From contig JAKSZP010014446.1 of NCBI GenBank assembly GCA_022478985.1, positions 248,001-312,000 of the forward strand: a stretch of DNA of 64,000 nt, written 5' to 3'. The notes beneath the pieces were generated by a model, which did no database searches, was not told the origin of the DNA, and saw only the letters and a list, made by a program, of their open reading frames with translations. A program made the translations under genes and the position numbers. Below, piece by piece: positions 44,880 to 56,042 of this stretch. The first letter of the stretch is position 1. Every line of letters starts with the position of its first letter. Origin of the DNA: Massospora cicadina (Eukaryota > Entomophthoromycota > Entomophthoromycetes > Entomophthorales > Entomophthoraceae).

Positions 44880-46540
44880 TTAGCTGGCGGACCATGGTGG
44901 ACAGCATCAGGTGGGAGCATCAGCGACATGGGGCATATGGAGGTATAGTTATGGGATTTCTTTGTTTATGAGGCCAGCGGTGCCATCGCCCCAACATATT
45001 GAGCAATTTGATGCTCAGCAAAAGTGATGAGAGCCAGTGAACAAGTGAAAGAATTGATGCGCCAGTGGGGTTTGGGATAATCAGGGTTAAAAAGAGAAGT
45101 TTTTGCTGTATTGATGCAAGTGCAGCTCACACCAAAGGCGAATTTCTCAATTTCATATTTTGCTTCCTCCTCAAAATCATGGGGAAACTTGGGATGGGAA
45201 TACTCTCAACAAGGGGTTTTATCGCCCCATGGAGTTGTTGGTGGAGGAGGGTGTTGGCAGGATCTTCAGTGGCTTCAACTGCCATTTTTTTAATATTTTT
45301 ATAAATTTGGGAAACCATCTTAAAAGGGAAAACGATGTGGCTGCAATTTGAAAGGATACACAAAAAATATCCTAAAGCAATATCCAGCTTGACATGGTAC
45401 AGCCAAATGTTCTCATCATCCTTTTGAGAGCTTGAATGGATTGGATTCAGCCAGCACTGGGCCACACACCAAAAATGGGGCAGTGGCAGAATCTGATTGG
45501 CCCCATGCCATTGACCACAGCAGATCAGCTGATGCTGAGTCATCCATCAACTCAGGATTTTGTAATCTGGTCAAATTGATAGAGTTTTTAAATTTTTTTT
45601 TTTTTTTTTTTTTTGATTGGCTGCCATCTCAGAAGCAGTGCCAGAATTCTCTAAGGTTGGGGAGGGACAATTGAGCCCCATTCAAAAAATTGAGCTGAAC
45701 TGGCTGCCAACCCAACACCAGAGGGAGGAGTGGTGGAAACGGAAGAGTGGAAGCTATAAGGCATTTTCGCTTTGAGTGATCAAGCTCAAAGCACAAGGGG
45801 AAAAATGGCGCAGCCGTTCTTAACGTGCACCCAGAATGGGTGATAAGGGGCAGATTTGATCACTGTGCAAGGGGGAATTGCAAGGTGAGTGTCATGATAA
45901 AATGTGTGGATCATCGCAAAGGTGCATGGACCTGCTAAACAATCTGTTCCATTTGGAACCACAAATTGCAAAAAGGGTTCTGAGCCATAAATGGACAAAC
46001 CCTCTGTGAGCTCATGGTGGAGGCGTTTGGAGGAAAGGAAGGAAGGCAACCCAGAGAACTGGACCACCAAAGTGGCCTCATCCAGGAGCTGGGTTTGAAT
46101 GGTTTGTAGAGGTAATTTTTAATAAAATGAATTGCAGCTTAGCTGCTGCAATTGTATCAGCCTCAGAACGTAAACTGAGGTTGGAATACCCCTTAAAGGG
46201 CCAGAAATCAATGAAGCCGGCAGGTTTAAACACCAACGTGGCCATATCAATAATAGCTGCGCTTGCATATGGGAAAAGGTTCCCATGTTCAACCTGGATG
46301 CTGAAATGAAAATTGCTCTGTGGGAGCACCAAAGGGATCCAGAGCACCACCTGGGAACTTGCGAGATGATGGGCCAAGTCCTGATGGGAGATATAACGCC
46401 CAGTAGCGTTAGAGGGGCTAGCAGAGCCAACCCAAGCGCTTTGGCGGCAGATAAAAACGCCAGATGGCGGCACACCACCACCTCAAGCCAGGGCAGCAAG
46501 CATCAATGGCATTGACTTCAGTAATCTTTGGCTTGATTGA
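44880..46540 (-). pseudogene. Mosaic minus-strand repeat, LTR/Gag-like, unidentified
   Basis: More GC-rich than its surroundings. Two long minus-strand frames (45127-45543 and 46078-46473) are open. The second starts near ISHQDLAHHLASSQVVLW, which weakly recalls ITQGDLAQIVDERWV of the family I LTR frame. A 22-base A tract (minus strand) lies between them at 45593-45614. Either a diverged family I LTR plus gag, or a retroposed sequence ending in poly(A). I cannot decide. Confidence 0.35.
45593..45614 (-). repeat. 22-base poly(T), i.e. poly(A) on the minus strand
   Basis: Twenty-two consecutive T on the + strand. It could be the 3' tail of a minus-strand LINE, SINE or processed sequence whose body lies above 45615. 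I looked for a target duplication beginning TTTAAAAACTCTATC on the far side and did not find one. Confidence 0.5.
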
Positions 46541-46599
46541 TAGGTCGTTTTTTGTATTTTAAATAAAGTCCAAATTATGCTTCGACTTGGTTATCAAAG

Positions 46600-47050
46600 T
46601 GAGAGAGAGATCCACTTTTGAGTTCATGTTTTTCTTTGTAGCATATTTTTGATTGGTGAGAAATATGGTGTATATAGCCAACTCTAACCATATTAGTATC
46701 ACTTAAGTCAATCATTGGTCTGTTTAAGATAATGTACCCTTTTTTGGGGACAACTTAATTTACTGCCATGTAAGTCACTGATGTAGTAATCGCCTGACCT
46801 TTGAATACTCTTCTGCTTTGACTAGCCAAGATTTTGTATCAGGGTTTATTGGGCTCAAGTTAGTCCAATGGATTTTTCCTATTATTGGATTGAGATTTAC
46901 CAATTACCATTTACTCCATATAATTAATCATGGAATTTTCTTTATATACTTTTCTGGTCTATTCATCAATTCCCTCATAGGGTTCATTCTTTAGTATTCT
47001 TCCTATATTGCTCATTTTCTGGTACTGACTGCAGTCTTTTAAAGGGGATA
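46600..47050 (-). pseudogene. Detached 3' end of an H-type Pol
   Basis: On the minus strand MINYME, MVIGKSQSNNRKNPLD and LEPNKP align with H's LIYHMKK, LIVSKTQLDTRKILLD and FEPKIP (37389-37661). Only this tail is present. It abuts an unrelated reverse transcriptase start at about 47050, so the junction is a rearrangement or insertion boundary. Confidence 0.5.
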
Positions 47051-47860
47051 TTGATATGGGACAATGACGTTATTTAAGTGGCCATAATCCACAAAAGGTT
47101 ACAGTGTGCCATCTGGTTTCTTTGTAAAACCCACTGAAGATGAGGTGAAGGAGCTTTTCCTGACCATCCATCCTTTAGCCACCATGTTATCAATACAAAA
47201 TTTGAGAGCTTGATCTTGCTGTGCTGTTTATGGGTACAACAGGCAGAGGATTTCAATAAAATCAGCCTTAACTGGAAGTTCAGATAAAACTCTAAATATT
47301 CACGAAAATGATTGCATTTTCATCGTTAACACAGCTTTATAAGGTTCCAGGATTTGCGGCATAGTGAGAAGGTCAGGTTCAGCATCTGTGGTGGAGTACT
47401 TAAATGCTGCTGTTACAGCGTTACCTGTGACTATAGTTGGTACAAGTGAATTTCCCCAGAGTAGGTATGTTTGGTTAACGCCTGCATGTTTTGCTCAGAT
47501 CAATGCTTACAGATATGCGGCGCCACCAACTAACCTTAGTATCATTTGATATAGAAAATCAAGGGATAGGCGAGAATTGGGCAACAAACCTGTGTTCCTT
47601 TGCCCTGAACTTGAGAGGCTTACAGAGTGGCGGTGTGGCCATAGGGATGTAGGAAGCACCCAACACAGTGGCCCCTGTATCAACGGGAATATCCAAAGTT
47701 TACACTAGCTTAAGGTCAATAGAAATTCCAGTTGTACCGGTGTCCACCAAGGCATCTAATGTGAATTTCCGCTTAACAGTAATTTCCATGAGGATTATGA
47801 AATAAGAATAGGTATATTAATTCAACTTAGTGAAGGAGCACATACGAGCTTCTGGTTGTT
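47051..47860 (-). pseudogene. Protease and reverse transcriptase start, family I-like
   Basis: On the minus strand FTLDALVDTGTTG places a protease active site D-T-G at 47736-47744 (A: FEALVDTGL), then IPVDTGATVLG. The polymerase begins with FCIDNMVAKGWMVRKSSFTS and GFTKKPDGTL near 47180-47110, then PFVDYGHLNNVIVPYQYPL. The remainder of the polymerase is absent; the H-type tail follows. Confidence 0.65.
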
Positions 47861-48470
47861 TTACCACAGGGGGTCTTTTGGCTCCGCTTGGGTATAGGTA
47901 CAAACTGAGTTGGCACAGCTGTTGACCATGCATAAGTTAAGGTTCCTCATTATGATCTGATGCATCAGTTGAAGGCCGCCCTTCTTAAAGATTTTCATAA
48001 ATTGGTTTCTCAAATGCTCAACTTCAATCGGTCCACTAGGGAGATATGAGAAGGAGTTTTAGTTGGTTCCTTAGATCTATTTGGATGTCCGCCTTGTCCA
48101 TTAGTATTTTAGTGACATCTTTTTCCTTGCATGGCTCATATGAATAATCTACTTCCCCTCTTCTGCCTCATATACTTCCTCTTCCTCTTCCCCCATCACT
48201 TTTATTTGTTGGTATAAATGTTTTAGGGAATATGGACTGGAGGGAGGAAATACCCTGGGGTGCACTTAGGAGTTTCACATGTTTAGAGCATCTAAGATAA
48301 GGTAACAGTTAAAGGAGATCTCTAAATGGTGCTCCCTGAGCAGAATCTGTTCAGTAAGCATTAAATCGAGTGTAAATTGAGGAAAGATAAGTTGGTAGGC
48401 AGCTTCTATCATGGTTTCCCATGTACCATGCGACAGGGAAGTTAGAAGTGAAATATCCAACTTTTAATGG
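47861..48470 (-). pseudogene. Gag C-terminal part, minus strand
   Basis: On the minus strand a 61-codon frame with HGTWETMIEAAYQLIFPQFT and LTEQILLREHHLEIS, then a charged stretch and PKRSQKTPCGKTTRS before the protease. Size and place suit the end of a Ty3/gypsy Gag. No zinc knuckle. Confidence 0.45.
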
Positions 48471-49555
48471 TTAACCGTCTGTCCTCAAACTATCTAGGCG
48501 TAGAAATAACGTAAACGAATAGTTGCAAGTTAGGTTAATTTGTTTATATAAGCACGTGCGTATAAAACTATCCTATAAATGTAATGCTTTAGGAGCCACA
48601 ACAACAGGCACAGACTGTTAAACTGCGCCTTATCAGAGTTAGGTGGCTGAATGGGGAAACGGTTCCATGTTATCTTGGGGAGGCATTCCTTAGCATTTAA
48701 CTTTTAAAGTAGTACCTAGGAGCTCCCCTTTCAATAAGACAACTAAGTAAGATTCTCAGGTAGCTTTAAATCTTTAAAACCAGGATCTGTGATTTCTGAG
48801 TGTAATTAATTTTAGAATAACTAGGAAGATAAGATGGTTTCAAAGAAACACCTTTAATTGCAAATAGTATAAAACAATAACCCAGGACCCTTTCATATGA
48901 AGAGTGCAGGATTTTGAGGGTGGTCTGATGGGAGGAGGCTTAGATCAACAACGATAGGCTAATTGGTTTCATTAATATTTACATTTTCACTTGAGTATTT
49001 GATTAGCCCGTTCTTTAAAATAGTGGCAGTCATAAAAAATTTTCTGGTGTTTTTCCTGGGAGCAATCCTCATTTTGAGCATTGTTCTTTTGCTTTGCTAC
49101 AACCCAAATTTAACTGGATCAGATCTTGTTGCTTAAATTTTACACTTAATGTCAAATCTAGATGAGATATTTAGGTAAAGTTTTGCACCTGGAATACTTC
49201 AGGTATTAAATTTTTTATAATCAAGGGCGCCCTGTGGGTGCCCTCTGTTTTTAAGGGGTTTAGCACTCCAAGAATCATCTTAAGAATGTTACAAAAACAT
49301 AGAAATCATGGATAATTTTCTTCAGATAGTGTTCAGTCAATTCTTAATTGATAGTTGAAGTAGCTTGAGAAGTTGCACTGGGGTGGAGAGAGAAAGCAAG
49401 GTGGGACATCTGCAATCAATTTATCATCCAGGGTATGCCCTAGACCAGAAAGTTGAGTAAGGGGTATAGCCTTAGGATTGACCCCCTTTTTGTTCTAAAG
49501 GTATGCAGGGTATATCCAGCTTAATAGCTGGATCCCAGAACCTTAAAGTCATATT
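48471..49555. other. No gene recognised
   Basis: Roughly 1.1 kb between the minus-strand gag and a plus-strand integrase. AT-rich, short frames only. It may contain the 5' LTR of the minus-strand fragment and eroded RNase H of the plus-strand one. Confidence 0.4.
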
Positions 49556-50560
49556 GTATTTAACATCACTATAAAGCAGAATAACAAAGTTACTATTGGG
49601 AGTAAATGAGGTTTAATTTCATGACGTTTTGATTAAGTGTCAAGGATGTCAATTGTAACAGTCCTTTAAAGCCTCCAACACCTGTCAACCCATCAGGCCA
49701 AACTGGTTTGGCATGATATCTCTATCAAAATTTATAATTTCTACCTGTTAGCAACTTTAGCCGCTAATAAATCAGTGCAGCTATTGATCAATTAACTAAC
49801 AGTTTTAATCTAAACCTATTTGTGATGCTGGAGATGTTACTACTTCTATTGTCTTGTGAAGACCATTATTAATTGACATGAGTGACCCAAAAAAATTATA
49901 CTGATGGATAACGCCACCAACTTTATGTCCAGAATAATCCTCAAACTCAATGAGCTCAAGGGAATTAAAGAAATCCTAATTGCTCCCTTTCATCCTGAGA
50001 CTAACGGTTCTGTAAAAAGGGTAAATTAAACTTTAAAGCAGATACTACATGAGTTTGCCAATGTATCCCTTTCTAACAACCCTTTACATCAGGGCCACCA
50101 TCTTTGCTTATGATATCGAGCACCATAGCCTACAGGGTTCTCTCTCTTCCAACTATTCTATGGTATAAACCTGCTTTGCACCTCGACTACATACTATCAT
50201 AGAATATAGAGAAGCAGTTAATCTTGAAAACCACTTCAATCATTTAGTTAGGGCACTAAAATTAAAATAAAGCTTAAAGGGCGGCCTTGACTTGCAAGGT
50301 CAAACAATAAGCTCAAGATGATATTTACTAAGGTTTGTTGTAACAGTTTGTGGAAGGTGATCAAGTATCATACTTTGACACATATGAAATTTATCAAAAC
50401 CCAAAAGATGGCCTCCCTGTGGAATGGACCTCGTAATCCTATTATGTTTTCATTTAACGTTTATACAATTAAGCACTTGTTTTATGGGAGAATCATTGAC
50501 CGCATTCATGTAAATTTTTGACTCCTGCCATTATCATTAATCCCCCTCCTTAAGAGATAA
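49556..50560 (+). pseudogene. Integrase of a plus-strand Ty3/gypsy (element E)
   Basis: SYYWE and VKDVNCNSPLKPP near 49580-49670 are the end of the zinc-binding module. MDNATNFMSRIILKLNELKG near 49905 holds the second catalytic Asp. FHPETNGSVKRVN near 49990 has Lys (AAA, 50015-50017) in place of the catalytic Glu. MASLWNGPRNPIMFSFNVYT near 50408 is the C-terminal GPY/F-like end, closing with IDRIHVNF and a stop. No upstream Pol of the same element is present next to it; G (34540-36960) is a possible but unproven 5' half. Confidence 0.7.
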
Positions 50561-50579
50561 ATCTAAAATGTGATTCAAG

Positions 50580-51249
50580 TCAAGGGGAGGTATGTTGTTG
50601 ATTAATGACTCAAATCAAAGTAATCAAAAATCTTGCCTCTTTCCTTGGGTCTTCCTAAAAGAAACGCCAAAAACTCTTTGCTGTCTCATTATCAATTGTT
50701 TGGCTTTCCCTTTGAGACCCCAAACCTTCCAGAATCTTCATGTGCATGCCCTTACCTTTAATAAGTTGTTGCCCTAAAACTGAAAACTAGGTACTCTTTA
50801 TACCCTATGTACTCGCTGTATATCAATCTTCCCTTGGGACATCTTTGTTCTAGGGCTAAAGGATCAAGTATAAGTATTCCACAATAATCCAGTGAGATAC
50901 ACCCTTTACCAAAATTCAGATGGTTTTTTAGAAGTCCTATCTGGAAGTTGAGTTTACTATACCTGGGATTATAGGAAGCAGATCTCAAAGAGTGTAAAAG
51001 GTCGGAAGATCAAGAGGATCAAGCGAGTTCTATGGTGGTACTTTTACCTGTGCTGTAGTGTGCATTTTCGTGCACAAACTGATGAAAACGCCTGTAACAA
51101 ACACAATGACTAGAATTTCTTAGGAATAGCCATTTATTACTGGTAGTTCACACCTAAATACAGTTACATTTTGTAAACCTCATTTTGGACTTCTGAGAAA
51201 AACATGCGCTGCTTACCTGAGATAAACAGTGCTATAATTCCTTTGACAC
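50580..51249 (+). repeat. Polypurine tract and 3' LTR start of element E
   Basis: CAAGTCAAGGGGAGG followed by TA and TGTTGTTGATTAATG (from 50592) looks like a polypurine tract abutting an LTR start with TG. The LTR end and partner are not found. The last five bases (GACAC, 51245-51249) are the left target copy of element C. Confidence 0.45.
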
Positions 51250-51869
51250 TGTTGGAGATACAACTAAGATGACAGGAATTACTTCAGACCGAGATTTGAT
51301 ATCTCAGTCTAATGATATTGTAAAACCCATGACAGGTATTTTTAGTTCTCAATTTGACCGAAGAAAGACCCTTTGGAGTTATTGGCCTCCTATGATGAGT
51401 GAGGCTAAGCAATCTGAAGAAGCTTAGCAATCTGAGACGACCAAGCAATCCAAAATGACCACACATTTTGAAGGGGCTAATCCCTCGCTAAGAAGGTCAA
51501 TCACATCTAACAAGAATAATAAATTGGATATGACCATCACAGATATTTTAATAAGAATAATAATCAGCAATTTGTCCATTTGTTAGAAAAAATCTTAGCT
51601 CAGGTGAGTCATGGAAATCCTCGTGAAGAACCACTAAATTTTCCCCTGCAAATATTTCTGGATTTTAATTAATAAAGTATCTCAATTCTTGTCTCATGTA
51701 GCCTAATTTTGATTATTTCATTCAGAATTCTGTATTTCTGGTTGGAAAAACTATAGCAACGGAACAAATAACCTCATTACACTTGTGTCAATCTTTGTTA
51801 GAGCCACAAAACTAATAATTTTGTAGCCTTTGTAGTACCTGCTTATTTAATTTCTCACAAAATCCAATA
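51250..51869 (+). repeat. 5' LTR of element C
   Basis: Starts TGTTGGAGATACAACTAAG and ends CACAAAATCCAATA, so the ends are an imperfect inverted pair TGTTGG/CCAATA. Contains the U3 reading frame interrupted by TAG. AATAAAG near 51671 is a poly(A)-signal candidate. Confidence 0.92.
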
Positions 51870-51870
51870 C

Positions 51871-51888
51871 TGGTGCTCCCTGCTGGGT
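51871..51888 (+). other. Primer-binding site of element C
   Basis: TGGTGCTCCCTGCTGGGT begins one base after the LTR; same site in D, and first eight bases in O. Confidence 0.65.
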
Positions 51889-51928
51889 CTGCTTCCAAGG
51901 TACCTGGTGAAAACATACTTTCACAACG

Positions 51929-54066
51929 ATGAATACATCAAGCAAAGAGAGCACCTCTTTGAAGGAATCTTTGATTATCACCCAATGAGTACACTCTAAC
52001 TGGCAATATTGCCTTCTGCTAATATCAATAATCTAAAATTTCAAGCTTCAGTGGACTTGGCCATTGAGGGCCCTGACCAATCTAATTATCAGATTCAAGC
52101 CGCAAATGTTGAAGAAACCGTTTGAAGCTTGATCAGAGGGGCTATTCATCCTGGTGCTCGCCCTAATCGTGGATGAGCGTTTAAAGTTGCTGACAACATG
52201 ATGAACTTATATAGCCAAGCGGTGTTACAGCCTACTGTTCTGGTTTGGCTAGAACTGAGCAGTATTTCCGGCATTATGTACATCCTTCTATTTACCATGT
52301 ACTCCAGATTTTTGGGTTACATTATCTTCAAAAATCCAGTGCCAGTTGACTCTAATGCAACAATTTCGCTCTCAACTATCTTCATTTTATGAAATGACAT
52401 CCAACTTTGGAAGGTATAATTGAGAGGCCATTCTCAATAAAAGAAGAGGATCAATAATATTCATAACAAGTCGGTGAGAATTGGTAATGGTTGTGGGATA
52501 CATCGACCAAGAAGTATCTCATCAAGTTAGCAATGCCACTAACCCTATTCACCACCGGATTACCTTCCTGGAGGATTAGATTAAGAGAAAACGGGATCAG
52601 CTGCGGGCCAAACATGAGAGAGAGCTTGGGGGAGCTTAATGGGCCAACCCAACATCTTGTCCAAATGGTGGGTAATATTAGAGAAGGTGAACCCGGCCCT
52701 GTTGGTCCTCCTGGACCACCGGGACCATCTAGCTCCCCAGTGGTAACCCTGGGACCTCCTGGTGAACATGGTCCTCCTGGTCCAGTGGGTCAACAAGGCC
52801 CGCCAGGACCATCAGGTAGAGATGGGTTGCAAGGACCCCGGGCCCTCCTGGTCCCTTTGGCTCCTCACTTCCAAAGTCCAATTTTGAACCTTCGATGCTC
52901 CTAGTATTTCAAGTACAGGCATTAGAAACACAAATATTGGCCATAGCTTAAGGGTGTTTCTTATCCTTGGAAGGTCTTCTGACTGATCTAGACTATTCCT
53001 TAATCAATTTACTGTATGGCGTTGAGAATGCACATTGTCTATGCGATATAAATCAAACTACTCAAGAAACCTGGTTTGCTTCATTGACAGCGTCCATTGA
53101 GCGGTTGGCCACCAAATGTGAAGTAATTGAGACCAAGCAAACGGAGATGGTTACCACAATTTCCAACTTAAACCGAGCCCTATGAAGGACCATCTTAACC
53201 AATGGGTTCAAAATTTACAAGATGATTTGAACCTCTTGGGACAACAAGTTGACTGAGTTCCCCCTCATGCCCATTTCACAGAGTTTGAACCCTCAGAGGC
53301 TGGACCAGTCACGGTATTGGGCGTACACATCTTGAACACTGAAGCCACCCCTTTCAAACCTAGCCTCAAGGATAAGTTTGAACCAGGTGAAGGTAGTATC
53401 AATTCTTTTCTTTTCGTTTATGAACGTGCAATGGATGGAGCTACTAATCAACAGAAGGTCCGCCATATCACCTCTTGCCTAAGACAGTTCTCTCAAGAGA
53501 TCATGGTTCCTCATCTTAAGGTTTGCACTACGTGGGCTCAAGTGAAAACCGCCCTCATAAAGGAATTTTGGAGTGATTAAATATTTTACAACAAAAAGAA
53601 AGCCTTTATGAGTATTCAAATTGAACGAGGAGAGTCTATCCAGGAATTTGCTAAATGATTCTATCATGAGGCCCAGACACTTGCTACTTGCAACTGGATT
53701 ATTGTTGATGATGCTATATCAGCTGTAATGAGTGCATTCGGTTCTCACACTCAGTTACTACTTCACTTTGAATCACTTAAAAGAAATTTTAGCTCCATTA
53801 TTGACATCAAAGAAGCACTTATGGAGATTCCTAATGGGGTGGTACATCCGACCTCCTCTAGTAACCCTTGTTCTCACATCCATGCGATGCCACCTAAACC
53901 CAAATCCAAATCAAAGAAGGATCAGTGCACTTATTGTGGTCTTGTGGGTCATGTGGTATCCCAAAGTTGGAAAAAACAAGTGGAGGAATCAAAAAAGAGG
54001 AGTCAGCATAGGGCACGAGGCTCCCTGTGCTGGCATACCTCAGGTGCCTCAGTCAAAACCTTTTGA
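51929..54066 (+). pseudogene. Gag of element C with collagen-like domain
   Basis: Gag would form the particle shell. It starts MNTSSKES at 51929. Blocks: N-terminal helices (NVEETV-stop-SLIRGAIHPGA), a helical stretch ending [15 protein letters not shown], the collagen-like domain (52686-52868), a second coiled-coil-like part (SIERLATKCEVIETKQTEM), a capsid-like domain (TPFKPSLKDKFEPGEGSINS, LFVYERAMDGATNQQKV, TTWAQVKTALIKEFW; 53317-53580), then a zinc knuckle QCTYCGLVGHVVSQS at about 53924-53968, where the fourth ligand Cys is Ser. Several stops and frameshifts, fewer than in D. Confidence 0.82.
52686..52868 (+). other. Collagen-like Gly-X-Y domain in C Gag
   Basis: [15 protein letters not shown] (five perfect triplets), a seven-residue interruption (SSPVVTL), then ten perfect triplets beginning [15 protein letters not shown] and continuing [16 protein letters not shown] one-base change near 52840 then shifts the frame; the remaining [11 protein letters not shown] is readable in the next frame, as in D. 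Pro is common at X and Y, as in bacterial and viral collagen-like proteins. The preceding helical stretch could serve as a trimerisation seed (inference). Confidence 0.93.
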
Positions 54067-54139
54067 TTCTTCTACAGATTGCTATGTGGTATCCGCTCCT
54101 GATGAGTTTGATATCCCTGATGAATTATCCAACAAAGGC

Positions 54140-54640
54140 AGTATTTCTGCTTATGCTTCTTCTTTTTTTCTAATTCCATTCAAACGATTAATCCCTCAGT
54201 ATTCTTAATCCCAAACTTTGGCACTAATTTAAACTGGGTGGAAGTCATTGTGCATAAGGTGAAAGTTTTGGCTATCATTGTTAGAGCTTGCCCATCAAAG
54301 TAATCTCGTCCAAACTTATGAAGAAAATCAAATTGGCGCCGGACCTAAACCATTCCCAATACTACGGAACTGCTGGATCTTCCTACACTAAATCTATAGG
54401 AGCCTATTCCTCTCTTCCAATGCACTTTTAAATGTTGGTTGTGTTGGCCCCTGCAGTAGCGTTGGATAACAACTGCTATGATCTGCTCTTAGGAACTAGG
54501 TTTCTCACCTCTTTTGATGCAATAACCAGTCTTAAAGTCAAATACATGCCTTTAATTGGGTACCGAGTACCTTTGATCTTACACTATGTTCCCAATAGTA
54601 AAGGCAAACTCAAACAACGTGTTTGATTACTGGAATACCC
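54140..54640 (+). pseudogene. Protease region of element C
   Basis: KVISSKLMKKIKLAPDLNHS near 54300 aligns with D directly after its D-T-G-S, but here the active-site bases read through a stop (GTTAGAGCTTGCCC), so the catalytic triad is lost. NCYDLLLGTRFLTSFDAITS near 54475 is the C-terminal half, open from 54432. Confidence 0.75.
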
Positions 54641-55229
54641 CACTTCTATCTCACGTCTCAAATACCGAATCTTAGGACTAAGGACTATACTTCCACCTCT
54701 GTCAGATTGTTCCTCTGAGGGAATGCCTTTATATTCTAACTCTCTGATTACCATTCCGTCAAAAGCTTAAGTCATAATTTATATGGGAGAACAAGTATTT
54801 TTACCCCTGATCATGTATTAGAGATCTTTGGTAAACAAAATCCCTCTCATTTGGAGGCCTTACCCTGACTGGGTATTCTTGATCCTGCCTATGATGGGAC
54901 TGTTTCAATTCTACTGGCTAATCTCACTTCCTGACCTATGCAATTGAATCGCAATAATTCCATCGCCTATGTGCGGCCTACTCCTGTGAATGACATATTA
55001 TCTGTCTCAGGATTTGTAGTTTACGTGAATTTGGTCTGGAAGATTCCCCTATTGTTGCTAGAATTGACTTCAAATTTGGGGATTCACTTACTTCAGAACA
55101 ACAGCTTGAAGCTGAGGCCCTGATTGAAGGATATGTGGATATCTTTGCCCAAGGTCCAGGGGATTTTGGTTTAATGTAAGAGGTACAGCATCAGGTGAAA
55201 ACCAGGGATACTCCCCCTATTTGATCTTA

Positions 55230-55920
55230 ACCATATCACAAATCCAAAGTCAAGGAGGCTCAGGTCTCCATGGAACTGAAACAACTCCTCGATGCCAGGT
55301 TACTAATGCCTTCTAAGAGTCTATGGGCTTCCCCTCAACTACTCATCCAAAAAAAGGATGGGGGCATAGAGTGGTTATGGACTATTGTCAACTCAATACT
55401 GTTACTCAAAAGGATTCTTATCCTTTACATCACATAGATGATTCATTGAGATTATTGACTGGATCACAACACTTCTCAGCCATTGGCCTTGCGAGTGGTT
55501 ATTGTAGAATTGACCTTGACCTTAAAGATTGTCAAATATGTGCTCTAATTTATAGTGAGAGGCTATTTGAGCCAACTCGTATGCTGCAAGGGCTTTGCAA
55601 TGCCCCTGCTACTTTTCAATGAGCCATGGATGGCTTGTTTGGGTATTTGAAACTTTTTTGTGTTTTAGTTTATCTTGATGATGTTACTGTCTTTAACGCA
55701 CTTTTAATGAGCATTTGGCTCATTTAAAGGAAGTTAATAACTGACTTCGTCGTGCCTTGATTAAGCTTAAACCATCAAAGTGTTCTTTTTTAAACTGATA
55801 TGAAATTTTTTGGACATAAAGTTAATCGCGAAGGTATTTTACCCTTATCTAATAAGATACAAGCTATTTCTGACATGCCTGCTCCAAAAAGCTTGCACAA
55901 TATCCAATTGTTTTAGGGAT
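55230..55920 (+). pseudogene. Reverse transcriptase of element C
   Basis: VSMELKQLLDARLLMPSKSL near 55270, HFSAIGLASGYCRIDLDLKD near 55470 (motif A; the catalytic Asp of MDLAS is Gly), MLQGLCNAPATFQ then TGA then AMDGLFG near 55580-55640, and VYLDDVTVF with YLDDV at 55671-55685 intact. GILPLSNKIQAISDMPAP is the connection region and carries the empty SINE site (55851-55868). Confidence 0.87.
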
Positions 55921-56042
55921 GGTTGGTTATTATCAACAATTCATCCCCCATTTTGCAGAGATTGCAGAACCTTTTTGTTTACCTTTTGCATAAAGAAGTC
56001 CCTTTTGTATGGGAAAAATCACATTAAATACCCTTTGATCTG

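Noticed and set aside
48327..48345. TGGTGCTCCCTGAGCAG on the + strand, matching the family II primer-binding site
   Set aside because: It lies inside a minus-strand Gag frame (LLREHHLEIS) and no LTR end precedes it on the + strand. Judged a chance match.
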